This document shows, piece after piece, positions 1 to 7,591 of a DNA stretch of 30,415 nt (positions within the stretch are counted from its first letter, which is position 1; the number at the start of each line of letters is the position of its first letter). Origin of the DNA: CAYTID01 sp964437735 (GTDB taxonomy: Bacteria > Bacteroidota > Ignavibacteria > UBA10030 > BY39); contig CAYTID010000016.1 in the NCBI GenBank assembly GCA_964437735.1, forward strand, positions 1 to 30,415. The letters are read 5' to 3'. The position numbers and the translations under genes are program-made. Below the pieces are notes generated by a model that saw only the letters and a program-made list of their open reading frames with translations, was not told the DNA's origin and searched no databases.

Positions 1-2
1 CG

Positions 3-260
3 ACATCGTCATGGGATAGTCCTGTATATCTTTATTTTAATATGAGAAATAAAATCCTTTTCCTCTCAAAAAACAGCAAGTTTACAAAGTGGGTACCCCA
101 TCTACCCTATCTGATTTGGTTTTATTCACGACAATTTATTCGTTTAATATTTAAACATAGAAATTTTAAAGCAACATATGCAGTTATTCTTGGAATATGT
201 GATGGATTAAGAAAAAACACCGGTTCCTATGGTGAAGGGAGTCTTCATAAGTTGAAATGA
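3..260 (+). CDS. C-terminal end of a glycosyltransferase, probably family 2 (partial, cut by left edge)
   Basis: The reading frame is open to the left edge, so this is the last 85 residues of a longer protein; the first ATG in view (42) is internal. The tail has the look of a family 2 (rhamnosyltransferase-like) glycosyltransferase C-terminus: SPVYLYFNMRNKILFL, then a basic/aromatic stretch and an ending GLRKNTGSYGEG. Such proteins sit on the inner face of the cytoplasmic membrane and add a sugar to a lipid-linked glycan. Its stop overlaps the next gene's start in an ATGA junction, so the two are probably cotranscribed and translationally coupled. The catalytic GT-A part lies outside the window, so the family is inferred only from the tail and the neighbour. 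Confidence 0.6.
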   Translation, partial: TSSWDSPVYLYFNMRNKILFLSKNSKFTKWVPHLPYLIWFYSRQFIRLIFKHRNFKATYAVILGICDGLRKNTGSYGEGSLHKLK

Positions 261-1387
261 AAAAGATAATCTTATATTCTCCTTATCTTCACAATTTCGG
301 CGGCGGTGAAAAATATTTCGCAACTCTAGCATATTTCCTTTCTGAGAAATCTGACGTAACAATATTAACAACAAGTAAACTGGTTACAAAAAATAAATTA
401 TCTGATTTTTTCAATCTTGATTTAAAAAATGTAAATTTTGTTCCGCTCAGTGACAAAAAATTAATCAGCGAAAATACAAGAAATTGTGATCTGTTTATCT
501 GTCTATCGAATTTTAAATATATTAAATCATTTTCAAAACACCGGATACAATTGCTTCAAATTCCGTATGCAGAAATAACTTTATCATCAATATTGGATAA
601 ATTTATTTCTCTCAATTTTAAAGAGGGTATAAAAGACTTTTACAGACTTAAACTTCTTTCCAAATGTAAAAAAGACGACTTGGTTATAACTAATTCGCAA
701 TTTGTGCATAACGTGTTGAGTAAAAATTATAATATAGATAGTAAAGTTCTTCACCCACCTATTGACGATTTTAAAATAGAGAACATAAAAAAAGAAAAAA
801 TTATTATAAGTGTCGGAAGGATATTTTCCGGATTGTATAATGATAAACGGTATGATGTTCTTATTGAAGCTTTTCGCAAACTTTATGAAAAACAAATTGT
901 TGATTGGGAGTATCACATAATCGGTTCCTTATCGAACGACGAGAAGTCAATGGAATATTACAACTTACTTAAAAGAAAAGCAGAGGGACTCCCCGTATAT
1001 TTTCATCCAAATGAACCCTATAATAATTTACAAAATTGGTATAACAGGGCAACTGTTTTCTGGCATGCTGCCGGTTATGATATTGACGAACAAAAAAAAC
1101 CGGAGAGAGTCGAACATTTCGGAATGACAACCGTTGAGGCGATGTCAGCCGGATGCATTCCAATCGTTATTAACCGGGGAGGTCAAAAAGAAATTATTAA
1201 AAATGGCGTAGACGGGTTTTTATCAAACAATTTGGATGAATTAATAGATTGTACAATTGAGATAATTAATAGGAAATTTGACTTAAATCAGTTGCAAATT
1301 AATTCCAGGCTAAAATATCTCCAATTTACAAGAGATGCTTTTAAAGCAAATTTAATAAAAATAATATCTGAAGCCGTTTCTCTCTAA
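257..1387 (+). CDS. Glycosyltransferase family 4 (GT-B fold, ALG11-like)
   Basis: A 376-residue retaining glycosyltransferase that would transfer a sugar from a nucleotide-sugar donor in surface polysaccharide or glycolipid synthesis. The N-terminus (KKIILYSPYLHNFGGGEKY) is the acceptor-side Rossmann half with the Gly-rich loop of GT4 enzymes. The donor-side half has IISVGRIF near residue 190 and the E-x7-E signature, E286-H-F-G-M-T-T-V-E294, followed by AMSAGCIPIV and the GG(x)EII segment. The EHFGMTTVEAM wording is close to eukaryotic ALG11 and its bacterial relatives. Length is normal for a complete enzyme. It overlaps the preceding glycosyltransferase by 4 bases (ATGA). Donor and acceptor cannot be told from sequence. 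Confidence 0.9.
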   Translation: MKKIILYSPYLHNFGGGEKYFATLAYFLSEKSDVTILTTSKLVTKNKLSDFFNLDLKNVNFVPLSDKKLISENTRNCDLFICLSNFKYIKSFSKHRIQLLQIPYAEITLSSILDKFISLNFKEGIKDFYRLKLLSKCKKDDLVITNSQFVHNVLSKNYNIDSKVLHPPIDDFKIENIKKEKIIISVGRIFSGLYNDKRYDVLIEAFRKLYEKQIVDWEYHIIGSLSNDEKSMEYYNLLKRKAEGLPVYFHPNEPYNNLQNWYNRATVFWHAAGYDIDEQKKPERVEHFGMTTVEAMSAGCIPIVINRGGQKEIIKNGVDGFLSNNLDELIDCTIEIINRKFDLNQLQINSRLKYLQFTRDAFKANLIKIISEAVSL

Positions 1388-1398
1388 CATAATTCTAA

Positions 1399-1427
1399 TT
1401 GTAGATTAGTCAGGATTTATTTATATT
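1399..1427 (+). promoter_or_regulatory. Sigma-70-type promoter for the YfhO-family gene
   Basis: TTGTAG (1399-1404), a 17-base spacer, then TATATT (1422-1427), ahead of the gene starting at 1473. The same -10 hexamer and the same 17-base spacing occur upstream of panD, the S24 repressor and murI, which raises confidence. Not experimentally supported. Confidence 0.6.
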
Positions 1428-1472
1428 TTCAGAAATTTACGATAACTCAATCAAATAATATTCAGGAATTCA

Positions 1473-3965
1473 ATGCCAAAACAACAAAAAAAGCAGACTC
1501 AGGTACCTGTTAGTAATACTTCAATATTTGAAAGTATGTCTGATATAAAGAAAAACAGTATCTGTATCGCCATCTTATTCATTATCACAATTGTCTTATT
1601 TAACCAGATTGTTTTTAAGAATATGATTTTTTCAGAAACAGGTGATACAGCAGCTGCTCTTGCCTGGGGAAAGGCAGCCGAGCACATCGAAAGCATTGAA
1701 AATCAAAAATTACTCTGGTTACCTTATATATTCAGCGGGATGCCCGGTTTTGGAAGTTTAGCAATAATTCCTGAAAACGTAAGTTATTTACAAACCGTTG
1801 TTCAGTTTATTGGAAAACTTCTATTTCTTAATTCAGAGATGAGTTGGCTTGTATTGCATTATTTTCTGGCCGGTTTATTTATGTTCTTACTCGCCCGATC
1901 ATGGAAATTCACGGAACTCCCTTCTCTGCTCGCTGCAATTGTGTTTATGCTATCTCCATACGCAATAGGTCTTGCAGTTCATGGACACGGTTCGAAGATG
2001 ATGGCATTAAGTTACATTCCTCTCTTGTTACTGTTGACACATTACTTATTTGATAAAAGAAATATTTTGAGCTTAGGTCTGTTATCAGCCGCGATCGGTA
2101 CGGCATTGCTCACCAATCACGTGCAAATGGTTTATTACGGATTTATGCTTATAGGTTTGTATATCATTTATGATTTTATTACTAATATTAAGTCTAATGT
2201 AAAAATATCATTTTATAAAATCGGGCTGGTTAGTATTGCCTTAATTATCGGATTGGCAATATCGGCTTATGTATATCTTTCCGTATACGAGTACGCTCAG
2301 TTCTCTATGCGCGGTGGAGGTGAAGCCGGAGTCTCAGGCGGTTTAACATATGATTATGCAACGAATTGGTCGTTCCATCCTTTTGAAATGCTCAACTTGT
2401 TAGTCCCCTCATTTTTCGGATTTGCTTCCCCCTTTTATTGGGGTTGGATGCCTTTCACCGACACAACAGGTTATTTTGGAATTGTACCGATAATATTGAG
2501 CATTATCGCAATGGTTTATAAAAGAACGAAAGAAACATTTTTCTTTTTTCTAATCTCCCTTATTCTCCTGATAATTTCATTTGGCAAACACTTTAGTCCG
2601 GTTTACGATTTATTATTTAGTTATCTTCCATTTTTCAACAAATTCCGCGCACCGTCAATGATTTTACACTTGCTTCCCCTTGTCTTCGGCATGATGGCTG
2701 CATATGGACTGACATTTTTAACGGAACTTCCCAACAAATTCAATCCCGCAAAATTCAAAAAAGGAATTTTAATAAGCGCCGGTATAATAGCAGGGACTTT
2801 AATTATCGTTTTCATCGGAAAACAATCGGTATTCACAGCAATCTCACCATCAATGTTTGAAAAAGAGGGCGAAATATTCCAGCTGCAACAACAATATGGC
2901 TCACAAGCTCAACAGGCATTAACCTATCTGAAAGAAGAAAGATTTAATTTATTATGGAAAGACCTTGTTAAATTTTCAATTATATCACTGACCGTCCTAG
3001 GATTAATTTACCTATACCTGAACAAAAAATTGTCCGGAACTTTATTATCACTCGGATTGATGGTTATATTAATTATTGATTTATCTATTATCGACACAAA
3101 ATTCATAGAACCCAAACCGAAAAGAGCAATTGAGCAGCACTTTACACCCGACCAAACCGTTCTAATGCTGAAAAAAGATAAAACCCAATTCCGTATTTTC
3201 CCTGTCGGTCAATTGTTTATGGACAATACATGGATGTATCACACATTAGAATCGATAGGCGGATACAGTCCGGCAAAAATTAAAATGTATCAGGAAATGA
3301 TTGATTCCTGTTTATATAGCAGCACTGATCCTACGTTCCCATTGAATATGAATATGGTCAATATGCTGAACACAAAATATATTATTGCCCAGGGGCGTTT
3401 GCCTGAAGACAGATTTCAATTGGTTAATTACGATCAGCAAAAACAGATAATGACTTATCTTAATCCTGCATACTTGCCTCGTGCTTTTTTTGTTGATGAT
3501 GTAATCGTTTCAAAAAATAAAACTGAAACTTTCAGCACAATCAATTCAATCGGATTTGATACGCGAAAATCTGCCATACTCGAAAAACAACATGCCGTTA
3601 TGCCTGTTAAATCAGATACAACTTCGGTAGTAATTAAAAACTATAAATCCAATTACATAGAAATCGATGCTTATTGCGATAACACATCCTTGCTGGTATT
3701 AGGCGAGGTATATTATCCTGCCGGATGGAAGGCATATATAGACAATGTTGAAACAGAAATTTATAAAACCAATTATATAATCAGATCGATAGTTGTACCA
3801 CCGGGAAATCACAAGATTGAATTTAAATTTGATCCACAGATTCATCATTTAGGATATACAATCAGTCATGCCGGATGGGGTATAGCTTTACTTTTTATAC
3901 TGATCGGATTGATCAGACAGAAAATTTTCCAAAATATGTTCAAAAAGACGAAGGCAGAATCCTAA
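1473..3965 (+). CDS. Large polytopic membrane protein, YfhO family
   Basis: An 830-residue integral membrane protein. A short basic N-terminus (PKQQKKQTQ) is followed by a first membrane segment around residues 29-46, then a luminal/periplasmic-type loop with SETGDTAAALAWGKAAE and LLWLPYIFSGMPGFGS, then roughly ten more hydrophobic segments to about residue 540. A soluble domain follows (about 550-790), with a final membrane segment near 800-820 and a basic tail. This architecture matches the YfhO family (PF09586), GT-C-like proteins linked in Firmicutes to glycosylation of lipoteichoic acid and other envelope glycans. Its place just after two glycosyltransferases fits a role in surface glycan assembly. 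The start is preceded by AGGA five bases upstream. Substrate unknown. Confidence 0.8.
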   Translation: MPKQQKKQTQVPVSNTSIFESMSDIKKNSICIAILFIITIVLFNQIVFKNMIFSETGDTAAALAWGKAAEHIESIENQKLLWLPYIFSGMPGFGSLAIIPENVSYLQTVVQFIGKLLFLNSEMSWLVLHYFLAGLFMFLLARSWKFTELPSLLAAIVFMLSPYAIGLAVHGHGSKMMALSYIPLLLLLTHYLFDKRNILSLGLLSAAIGTALLTNHVQMVYYGFMLIGLYIIYDFITNIKSNVKISFYKIGLVSIALIIGLAISAYVYLSVYEYAQFSMRGGGEAGVSGGLTYDYATNWSFHPFEMLNLLVPSFFGFASPFYWGWMPFTDTTGYFGIVPIILSIIAMVYKRTKETFFFFLISLILLIISFGKHFSPVYDLLFSYLPFFNKFRAPSMILHLLPLVFGMMAAYGLTFLTELPNKFNPAKFKKGILISAGIIAGTLIIVFIGKQSVFTAISPSMFEKEGEIFQLQQQYGSQAQQALTYLKEERFNLLWKDLVKFSIISLTVLGLIYLYLNKKLSGTLLSLGLMVILIIDLSIIDTKFIEPKPKRAIEQHFTPDQTVLMLKKDKTQFRIFPVGQLFMDNTWMYHTLESIGGYSPAKIKMYQEMIDSCLYSSTDPTFPLNMNMVNMLNTKYIIAQGRLPEDRFQLVNYDQQKQIMTYLNPAYLPRAFFVDDVIVSKNKTETFSTINSIGFDTRKSAILEKQHAVMPVKSDTTSVVIKNYKSNYIEIDAYCDNTSLLVLGEVYYPAGWKAYIDNVETEIYKTNYIIRSIVVPPGNHKIEFKFDPQIHHLGYTISHAGWGIALLFILIGLIRQKIFQNMFKKTKAES

Positions 3966-3988
3966 GTATTGATGAGGATTATAACTCA

Positions 3989-4017
3989 TTGCAGATGGAT
4001 ATGATTTTTCATATATT
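3989..4017 (+). promoter_or_regulatory. Promoter for panD, overlapping an imperfect palindrome
   Basis: TTGCAG (3989-3994), 17-base spacer, TATATT (4012-4017); the gene starts at 4048 with no visible Shine-Dalgarno sequence. The spacer and -10 lie within an inverted repeat (3992-4024): CAGAT outer arm, ATATGA/TCATAT inner arms around TTTT, and ATCTG closing arm. Confidence 0.6.
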
Positions 4018-4047
4018 TTATCTGAAATAATTTTATTAATATAATTT

Positions 4048-4425
4048 ATGCGAATATTCTTAAGATCAAAAATACATAACGCAACTGTTACAGAAGCAAA
4101 TTTAAAATATGTTGGTTCAATTACCATCGACGAAGCATTGATGATTAAAGCAAATATCAAGGAATTTGAAAAAGTATTAGTCGTCGATAATACAAAAGGA
4201 AACCGATTAGAGACTTACGTGATAAAAGGTAAAAGGAATTCCGGTCAAATATGCATGAATGGTGCTGCAGCCCATTTAATAAAAAAGGGAGACGAAGTTA
4301 TAATAATGACATTTCAAATGACTAATAAGCCGGCTAAACCAACCATAGTTATAGTCGATAAAAAAAATAAATTTATTAAGTTTACTAAAGAAGAAATAGA
4401 CAAACTCAAAACCCAAAGCTGCTAA
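4048..4425 (+). CDS. panD: Aspartate 1-decarboxylase (pyruvoyl enzyme)
   Basis: PanD decarboxylates L-aspartate to beta-alanine, the precursor that joins pantoate to make pantothenate and then coenzyme A. The 125-residue length is normal. The self-processing site is present: YVGSI with G23-S24, where the chain is cut and Ser24 becomes the pyruvoyl group. Lys8 (SKIH), the RLETYVI segment with the conserved Arg and catalytic Tyr, and the NGAAAHL motif near residues 71-77 all match characterised PanD proteins (best by eye to the Bacillus type). The gene stands alone: panB and panC are not in the window. There is no obvious Shine-Dalgarno sequence. A cytoplasmic tetramer is expected from the family. 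Confidence 0.97.
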   Translation: MRIFLRSKIHNATVTEANLKYVGSITIDEALMIKANIKEFEKVLVVDNTKGNRLETYVIKGKRNSGQICMNGAAAHLIKKGDEVIIMTFQMTNKPAKPTIVIVDKKNKFIKFTKEEIDKLKTQSC

Positions 4426-4795
4426 AAAAAATAAATCCGAGGGGACAACGCGATAATATGTATCTGAAAGTGTGGACACAGTTCACTTACGGAAAGTCTT
4501 TAGCCGAATACTGATTTTACCCTCCTTCTGTTTATTTGCAGTGTGAGTTTTATTTTTAGAAAGTTGTTAGAGCACTTTTCGACTCTTCGCCTTTGGCGAA
4601 TCGCTTCCCAACGGTCCCAAAGGGATTCCGTTGGAAGATCACTTCGTGACAAAGTGACGATCGATTTTTTACTTTTTACACTCGTCGTCTTGTTCCGAAG
4701 GAATCCATTCGGGAAGCGACTGATTCCGCGATAGCGGATGAAGGAATCGAAAGATGTTAACCATTTAAGATTTATGGGCAAGCAAATCACACTAT
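4426..4795. repeat. Non-coding interval with a dense cluster of short palindromes
   Basis: The gap between panD and the terminator holds no convincing gene. From about 4586 to 4747 it is visibly richer in G+C than its surroundings and packed with inverted repeats. These include TTCGCC-TTT-GGCGAA (4586-4600), CCAACGG...CCGTTGG (4608-4634) with an inner TCCC-AAA-GGGA, TCAC-TTC-GTGA (4639-4649), TTCCGAA...TTCGGGAA (about 4693-4713), and GATTCC...GGAATC (about 4722-4748) with inner CCGC-GATA-GCGG. An outer pair TCGCTTCCC (4601-4609) and GGGAAGCGA (4711-4719) could close the whole into one branched fold. It resembles an interspersed palindromic repeat or a structured RNA. No second copy is visible in this window. 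Confidence 0.55.
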
Positions 4796-4831
4796 AAAAA
4801 AAAAGCCGATTCCCTCACAGAAACCGGCTTT
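4796..4831 (-). terminator. Rho-independent terminator of the S1/P1-nuclease-like gene
   Basis: Read on the minus strand, AAAGCCG/CGGCTTT arms (4825-4831 and 4802-4808) enclose a 16-base loop and are followed by a run of U (4796-4801). It lies 24 bases beyond the stop of the minus-strand gene. There is no matching U-run on the plus side, so it mainly serves the minus strand. Confidence 0.85.
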
Positions 4832-4854
4832 CTAACATATCAAATGTTAATATA

Positions 4855-6030
4855 CTACTTCAGTAGCATCATCTTCTTAACATTCGTAATGCTTCCGGCA
4901 GTCATCGGTTCGAATCGTCCCGTTTGACTGGATGAACTCACCACAAGTCTGTAGAAATATAAGCCCCCCGGAATATTAGCAGCATTAAACTCAACCGATT
5001 TATATCCCGCTTCTTCAAATCCGTCAACCAAAGTCGCCACTTCACGACCAAGGACATCAAAAATCTTCAAAGTCACATATTGATCATTGCTTAATTGATA
5101 ATTGATAATTGTTTTCGGATTGAATGGATTGGGATAATTTTGATAGAGCGCACATTCGTTCGGAGTCTCTTTATCATTATTTACGTTTAAGTAAGATGCA
5201 TTTACAAAAGCAGTATACCATAGATCGGCAATTGCAACCGTAGCTCTCTGAAATTGATCTTTGGTAATATTTTGAGTCTTAGTCCATAATGCCGTGTAAT
5301 AACTTGAAGGCGCCGAACCGCTTCCATTCCATCCTGAAATAGCTTTTGCGTATGTGTCTGCCTGCAGGATAGTATCCACAAGAGAAATTGAGTGATAAAT
5401 GTAATTGAATATATATTCAGAAGGCGAGGAAATATAATTTGCTGAAGCAGGCGATATGGTCAACTGCGATTGATAAGTATTAACCATGTTTGATTCGTAG
5501 CGGGAGTGAATGCCATAATTATTTGTCAGCTGACCGTTATAATTTATCGTGCAATGCAAAGGCATATGACCATCGGCTACGTAGTGTCCGAGATCGCTTG
5601 CTGTCTGTTTTACTTTTTCCGTATCAAACCGCGACAACTGAGCAGTGAGGGAATCCAGAACCCATAATGTCGACCATGGATTGATGCCATTATTTTTTAC
5701 GCGATTCCAAGTGTAAAGCATTATCACAGTGTTGAAATTTTGAGGCAAATTGTGAAAATCAGGATAATCGTCTATGTCGATGTAATGCCGCCATTGTTCG
5801 GCAAACATTGTCGTATCCGTATAAACACGCCGGGTGTCGGCATCGGATGCGTGCGCTTCATAAAAAAGACTATCTGCTTTGAATTGGCTCATAGTCGCCG
5901 GTAAGTGCATCGGGCTTTTACGGTTAATAATTTTGTGTCCTACCGAACCCCAGCTATAAGCAAACTGTGCAAACATAAGTATTATGAAAATAGATAGAAA
6001 ATATTTTTTTGAATTATTCATTTTATTCAT
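4855..6030 (-). CDS. Secreted S1/P1 nuclease / zinc phospholipase C-fold protein with T9SS sorting domain
   Basis: A 391-residue exported protein. Residues 1-26 are a signal peptide ending FAYS, and the predicted mature chain begins with W27-G-S-V-G-H32, the N-terminal Trp and His that bind zinc in the S1/P1 nuclease and phospholipase C superfamily. Further candidate ligands are D63/D65, H82, then H149-x3-D153-x5-H159 (GHYVADGHMPLH) and H175-x3-E179; their spacing matches the family's HxxxDx5H core. Likely substrate is nucleic acid or phospholipid; the sequence does not decide. Residues about 305-391 form a type A T9SS C-terminal domain (NYPNPFNPKT, VTLKIFDVLGREVATL, ending KKMMLLK), so the product should be carried across the outer membrane. 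It is monocistronic, with a strong terminator downstream. A TATATT -10 (6059-6064) lies about 30 bases upstream of the start but has a weak -35. Confidence 0.85.
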   Translation of the reverse strand: MNKMNNSKKYFLSIFIILMFAQFAYSWGSVGHKIINRKSPMHLPATMSQFKADSLFYEAHASDADTRRVYTDTTMFAEQWRHYIDIDDYPDFHNLPQNFNTVIMLYTWNRVKNNGINPWSTLWVLDSLTAQLSRFDTEKVKQTASDLGHYVADGHMPLHCTINYNGQLTNNYGIHSRYESNMVNTYQSQLTISPASANYISSPSEYIFNYIYHSISLVDTILQADTYAKAISGWNGSGSAPSSYYTALWTKTQNITKDQFQRATVAIADLWYTAFVNASYLNVNNDKETPNECALYQNYPNPFNPKTIINYQLSNDQYVTLKIFDVLGREVATLVDGFEEAGYKSVEFNAANIPGGLYFYRLVVSSSSQTGRFEPMTAGSITNVKKMMLLK

Positions 6031-6110
6031 GTCTTTATTATAAATACTAATGGATGTAAATATAGCGATTGGAAATTTAAAAATGAAATCAATAGATTGC
6101 GTTGAATTAA

Positions 6111-6272
6111 TTGATCATACACAGATTCAAGATTTTCAAGTTCCATAAGGGCAGTTTCTTCTGTAGGTGCACAATATACCTTTGTAAATCTTTCATAAAT
6201 TAAATGTATCACACATAGCTGGATTTCAGTTTCCGTGTATCTCTTGAATATGCAGATTGGATCAAAAGTCAA
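6111..6272 (-). pseudogene. Decayed IS256-family transposase fragment
   Basis: A short open frame on the minus strand contains TEIQLCVIH followed 8 residues later by KVYCAPTEETALMELENLE. Both are recognisable pieces of the central DDE region of IS256/Mutator transposases, normally written like TEIQ-CIVHQI...and K-VY-APTEE-AL-AL. In intact proteins they are separated by about 20 more residues (the NSLKYVxxKDRK stretch), so there is an internal in-frame deletion. The catalytic Asp residues before it and the Glu after it are missing. The frame then runs into the promoter region of the nuclease gene. It is a relic, not a working gene. Confidence 0.75.
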
Positions 6273-6299
6273 TTATCGAGATGTTTCACGTTTCTCCGG

Positions 6300-6332
6300 T
6301 TCTCCGCCTGCGTCACTACTGCAGACGGAGAA
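6300..6332 (-). terminator. Strong hairpin just after ftsZ, possible terminator without U-run
   Basis: TTCTCCGCCTGC (6300-6311) pairs with GCAGACGGAGAA (6321-6332): 12 base pairs with one G-U, loop of 9. It starts 18 bases past the ftsZ stop. No U-run follows on the minus strand, so it may terminate weakly or protect the 3' end of the long dcw message. Confidence 0.5.
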
Positions 6333-6350
6333 TATCAGAGAACGTTTATA

Positions 6351-7526
6351 TTAATCCATAATCTTTCTTAAAAAGGCAGGTTTCTCGGAATCGGATTTAA
6401 AAATTCTTTCCCGTTCCTCGTTGGTAGGTTGTTTGTAAGACACCGGATTTATTTCAAATCCGCCTTTTCGGATTACTGTCGGTTCATCATATTTTTGAAT
6501 TTCCTGAATACCTGCAGGTACTTTTTCAACGATAGGCTGGACTTTAATAGTCTTAACTGCGCCTGCACCGCGCTTGTTAAAGCCTGTGGCAATCACTGTT
6601 ACCATCATATCATCGCCAAATTCCTCGTTGACAACGGCGCCCATAATGATTTCAGCCTCTTCACCTGCGGCTTCTTTAATAACTCCCACAGCTTCGTCAA
6701 CTTCAATTAGCGACATATTCGGTCCACCGCTGACGTTTACCAATACACCCATTGCTCCGGAAATAGATACGCCGTCCAACATTGGACTGGATATTGCCGT
6801 CTGTGCTGCTTCGATTGCACGATTATCTCCATTAGATCTACCTGATCCCATTAAGGCATCACCCATCTCGCGCATGATCTTCCTAACATCATTGAAATCT
6901 ACATTAATAATACCGGGAACTGCTATTATTTCAGAAATTCCCCTTGCAGCGTTGTGTAATACCTCATTCGCTTTATCGAATGCATCCTGAAGAGGTGTAT
7001 TCCGTTCAACAATAGACAACAGTTTTTGGTTTGGAATGACAATAAGAGTATCGACATGTTTTTTCATCTCTTCGATACCTTTTTCGGCGATAGACATTCT
7101 GTGCTTGCCTTCGCAGTTGAACGGTTTTGTAATAATTCCGACAACCAATGCACCGTTGCTTCTTGCAATATTTGCAACTACCGGAGCTCCGCCTGTCCCT
7201 GTACCGCCACCCATACCTGCCGTAATGAATACCATATCGCTTCCTGCGAGAGTTCGCGCAATTTCATCACGATCTTCTTCAACTGCACGGTGACCGATGT
7301 TAGGATCGGCTCCCGCACCCAAACCTTTAGTTAAGTTTTTACCAACCTGAATCTTATTAGTTGCCTTGTTACGATCAAGGGTCTGAAGATCGGTATTGAT
7401 AGCAAAAAACTCAACGCCATGCAATCCTAAATCAATCATACTGTTGATAGCGTTTCCACCGCCGCCACCGACTCCTACGATTCGGATTTTTGCCCCACGG
7501 TCAAAATTATAATCGAGTTCAATCAC
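6351..7526 (-). CDS. ftsZ: Cell division GTPase FtsZ
   Basis: FtsZ polymerises with GTP into the Z-ring at mid-cell and recruits the division machinery. The 391-residue protein has the glycine-rich nucleotide loop GVGGGGGNAIN (18-28), the tubulin signature GMGGGTGTGGAP (104-115), and the T7 synergy loop with N208, D210 and D213 that completes GTP hydrolysis in the next subunit. A linker of roughly 50 residues leads to the conserved C-terminal peptide KPAFLRKIMD that binds FtsA. The start is GTG at 7526, supported by AAGGAGA seven bases upstream. It is the last gene of the dcw cluster, 65 bases after ftsA, and is followed by a hairpin. Confidence 0.98.
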   Translation of the reverse strand: MIELDYNFDRGAKIRIVGVGGGGGNAINSMIDLGLHGVEFFAINTDLQTLDRNKATNKIQVGKNLTKGLGAGADPNIGHRAVEEDRDEIARTLAGSDMVFITAGMGGGTGTGGAPVVANIARSNGALVVGIITKPFNCEGKHRMSIAEKGIEEMKKHVDTLIVIPNQKLLSIVERNTPLQDAFDKANEVLHNAARGISEIIAVPGIINVDFNDVRKIMREMGDALMGSGRSNGDNRAIEAAQTAISSPMLDGVSISGAMGVLVNVSGGPNMSLIEVDEAVGVIKEAAGEEAEIIMGAVVNEEFGDDMMVTVIATGFNKRGAGAVKTIKVQPIVEKVPAGIQEIQKYDEPTVIRKGGFEINPVSYKQPTNEERERIFKSDSEKPAFLRKIMD

Positions 7527-7532
7527 TTTTGT

Positions 7533-7539
7533 GTCTCCT
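7533..7539 (-). promoter_or_regulatory. Strong ribosome binding site that fixes the GTG start of ftsZ
   Basis: AAGGAGA on the minus strand, seven bases before GTG at 7524-7526. Many other genes here have weak or no Shine-Dalgarno sequences, so this near-consensus site suggests high translation of ftsZ. Confidence 0.75.
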
Positions 7540-7591
7540 TATTTTGTTTATAGTTTTATTTAATTTAAATCCTTTAATTCAATTGACAGAA

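Noticed and set aside
4461..4490. GTGTGGACACAG followed by TTCACTTAC, resembling an insertion sequence end
   Set aside because: No inverted partner is visible near the IS256 relic at 6111-6272 or elsewhere, and no target duplication is seen.
4500..4790. Open frames on both strands (96 and 63 codons) inside the palindrome cluster
   Set aside because: They overlap each other, have unnatural residue composition rich in Arg and Ser, and follow the palindromes. They are by-products of the repeat structure.
6037..6042. TATAAT on the minus strand as -10 of the nuclease gene
   Set aside because: It would start transcription at or inside the start codon. TATATT at 6059-6064 fits better.
6574..6990. 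138-codon open frame opposite ftsZ
   Set aside because: Lies wholly antisense to a certain gene and has low-complexity Ala/Ser/Pro/Ile composition. A shadow frame.
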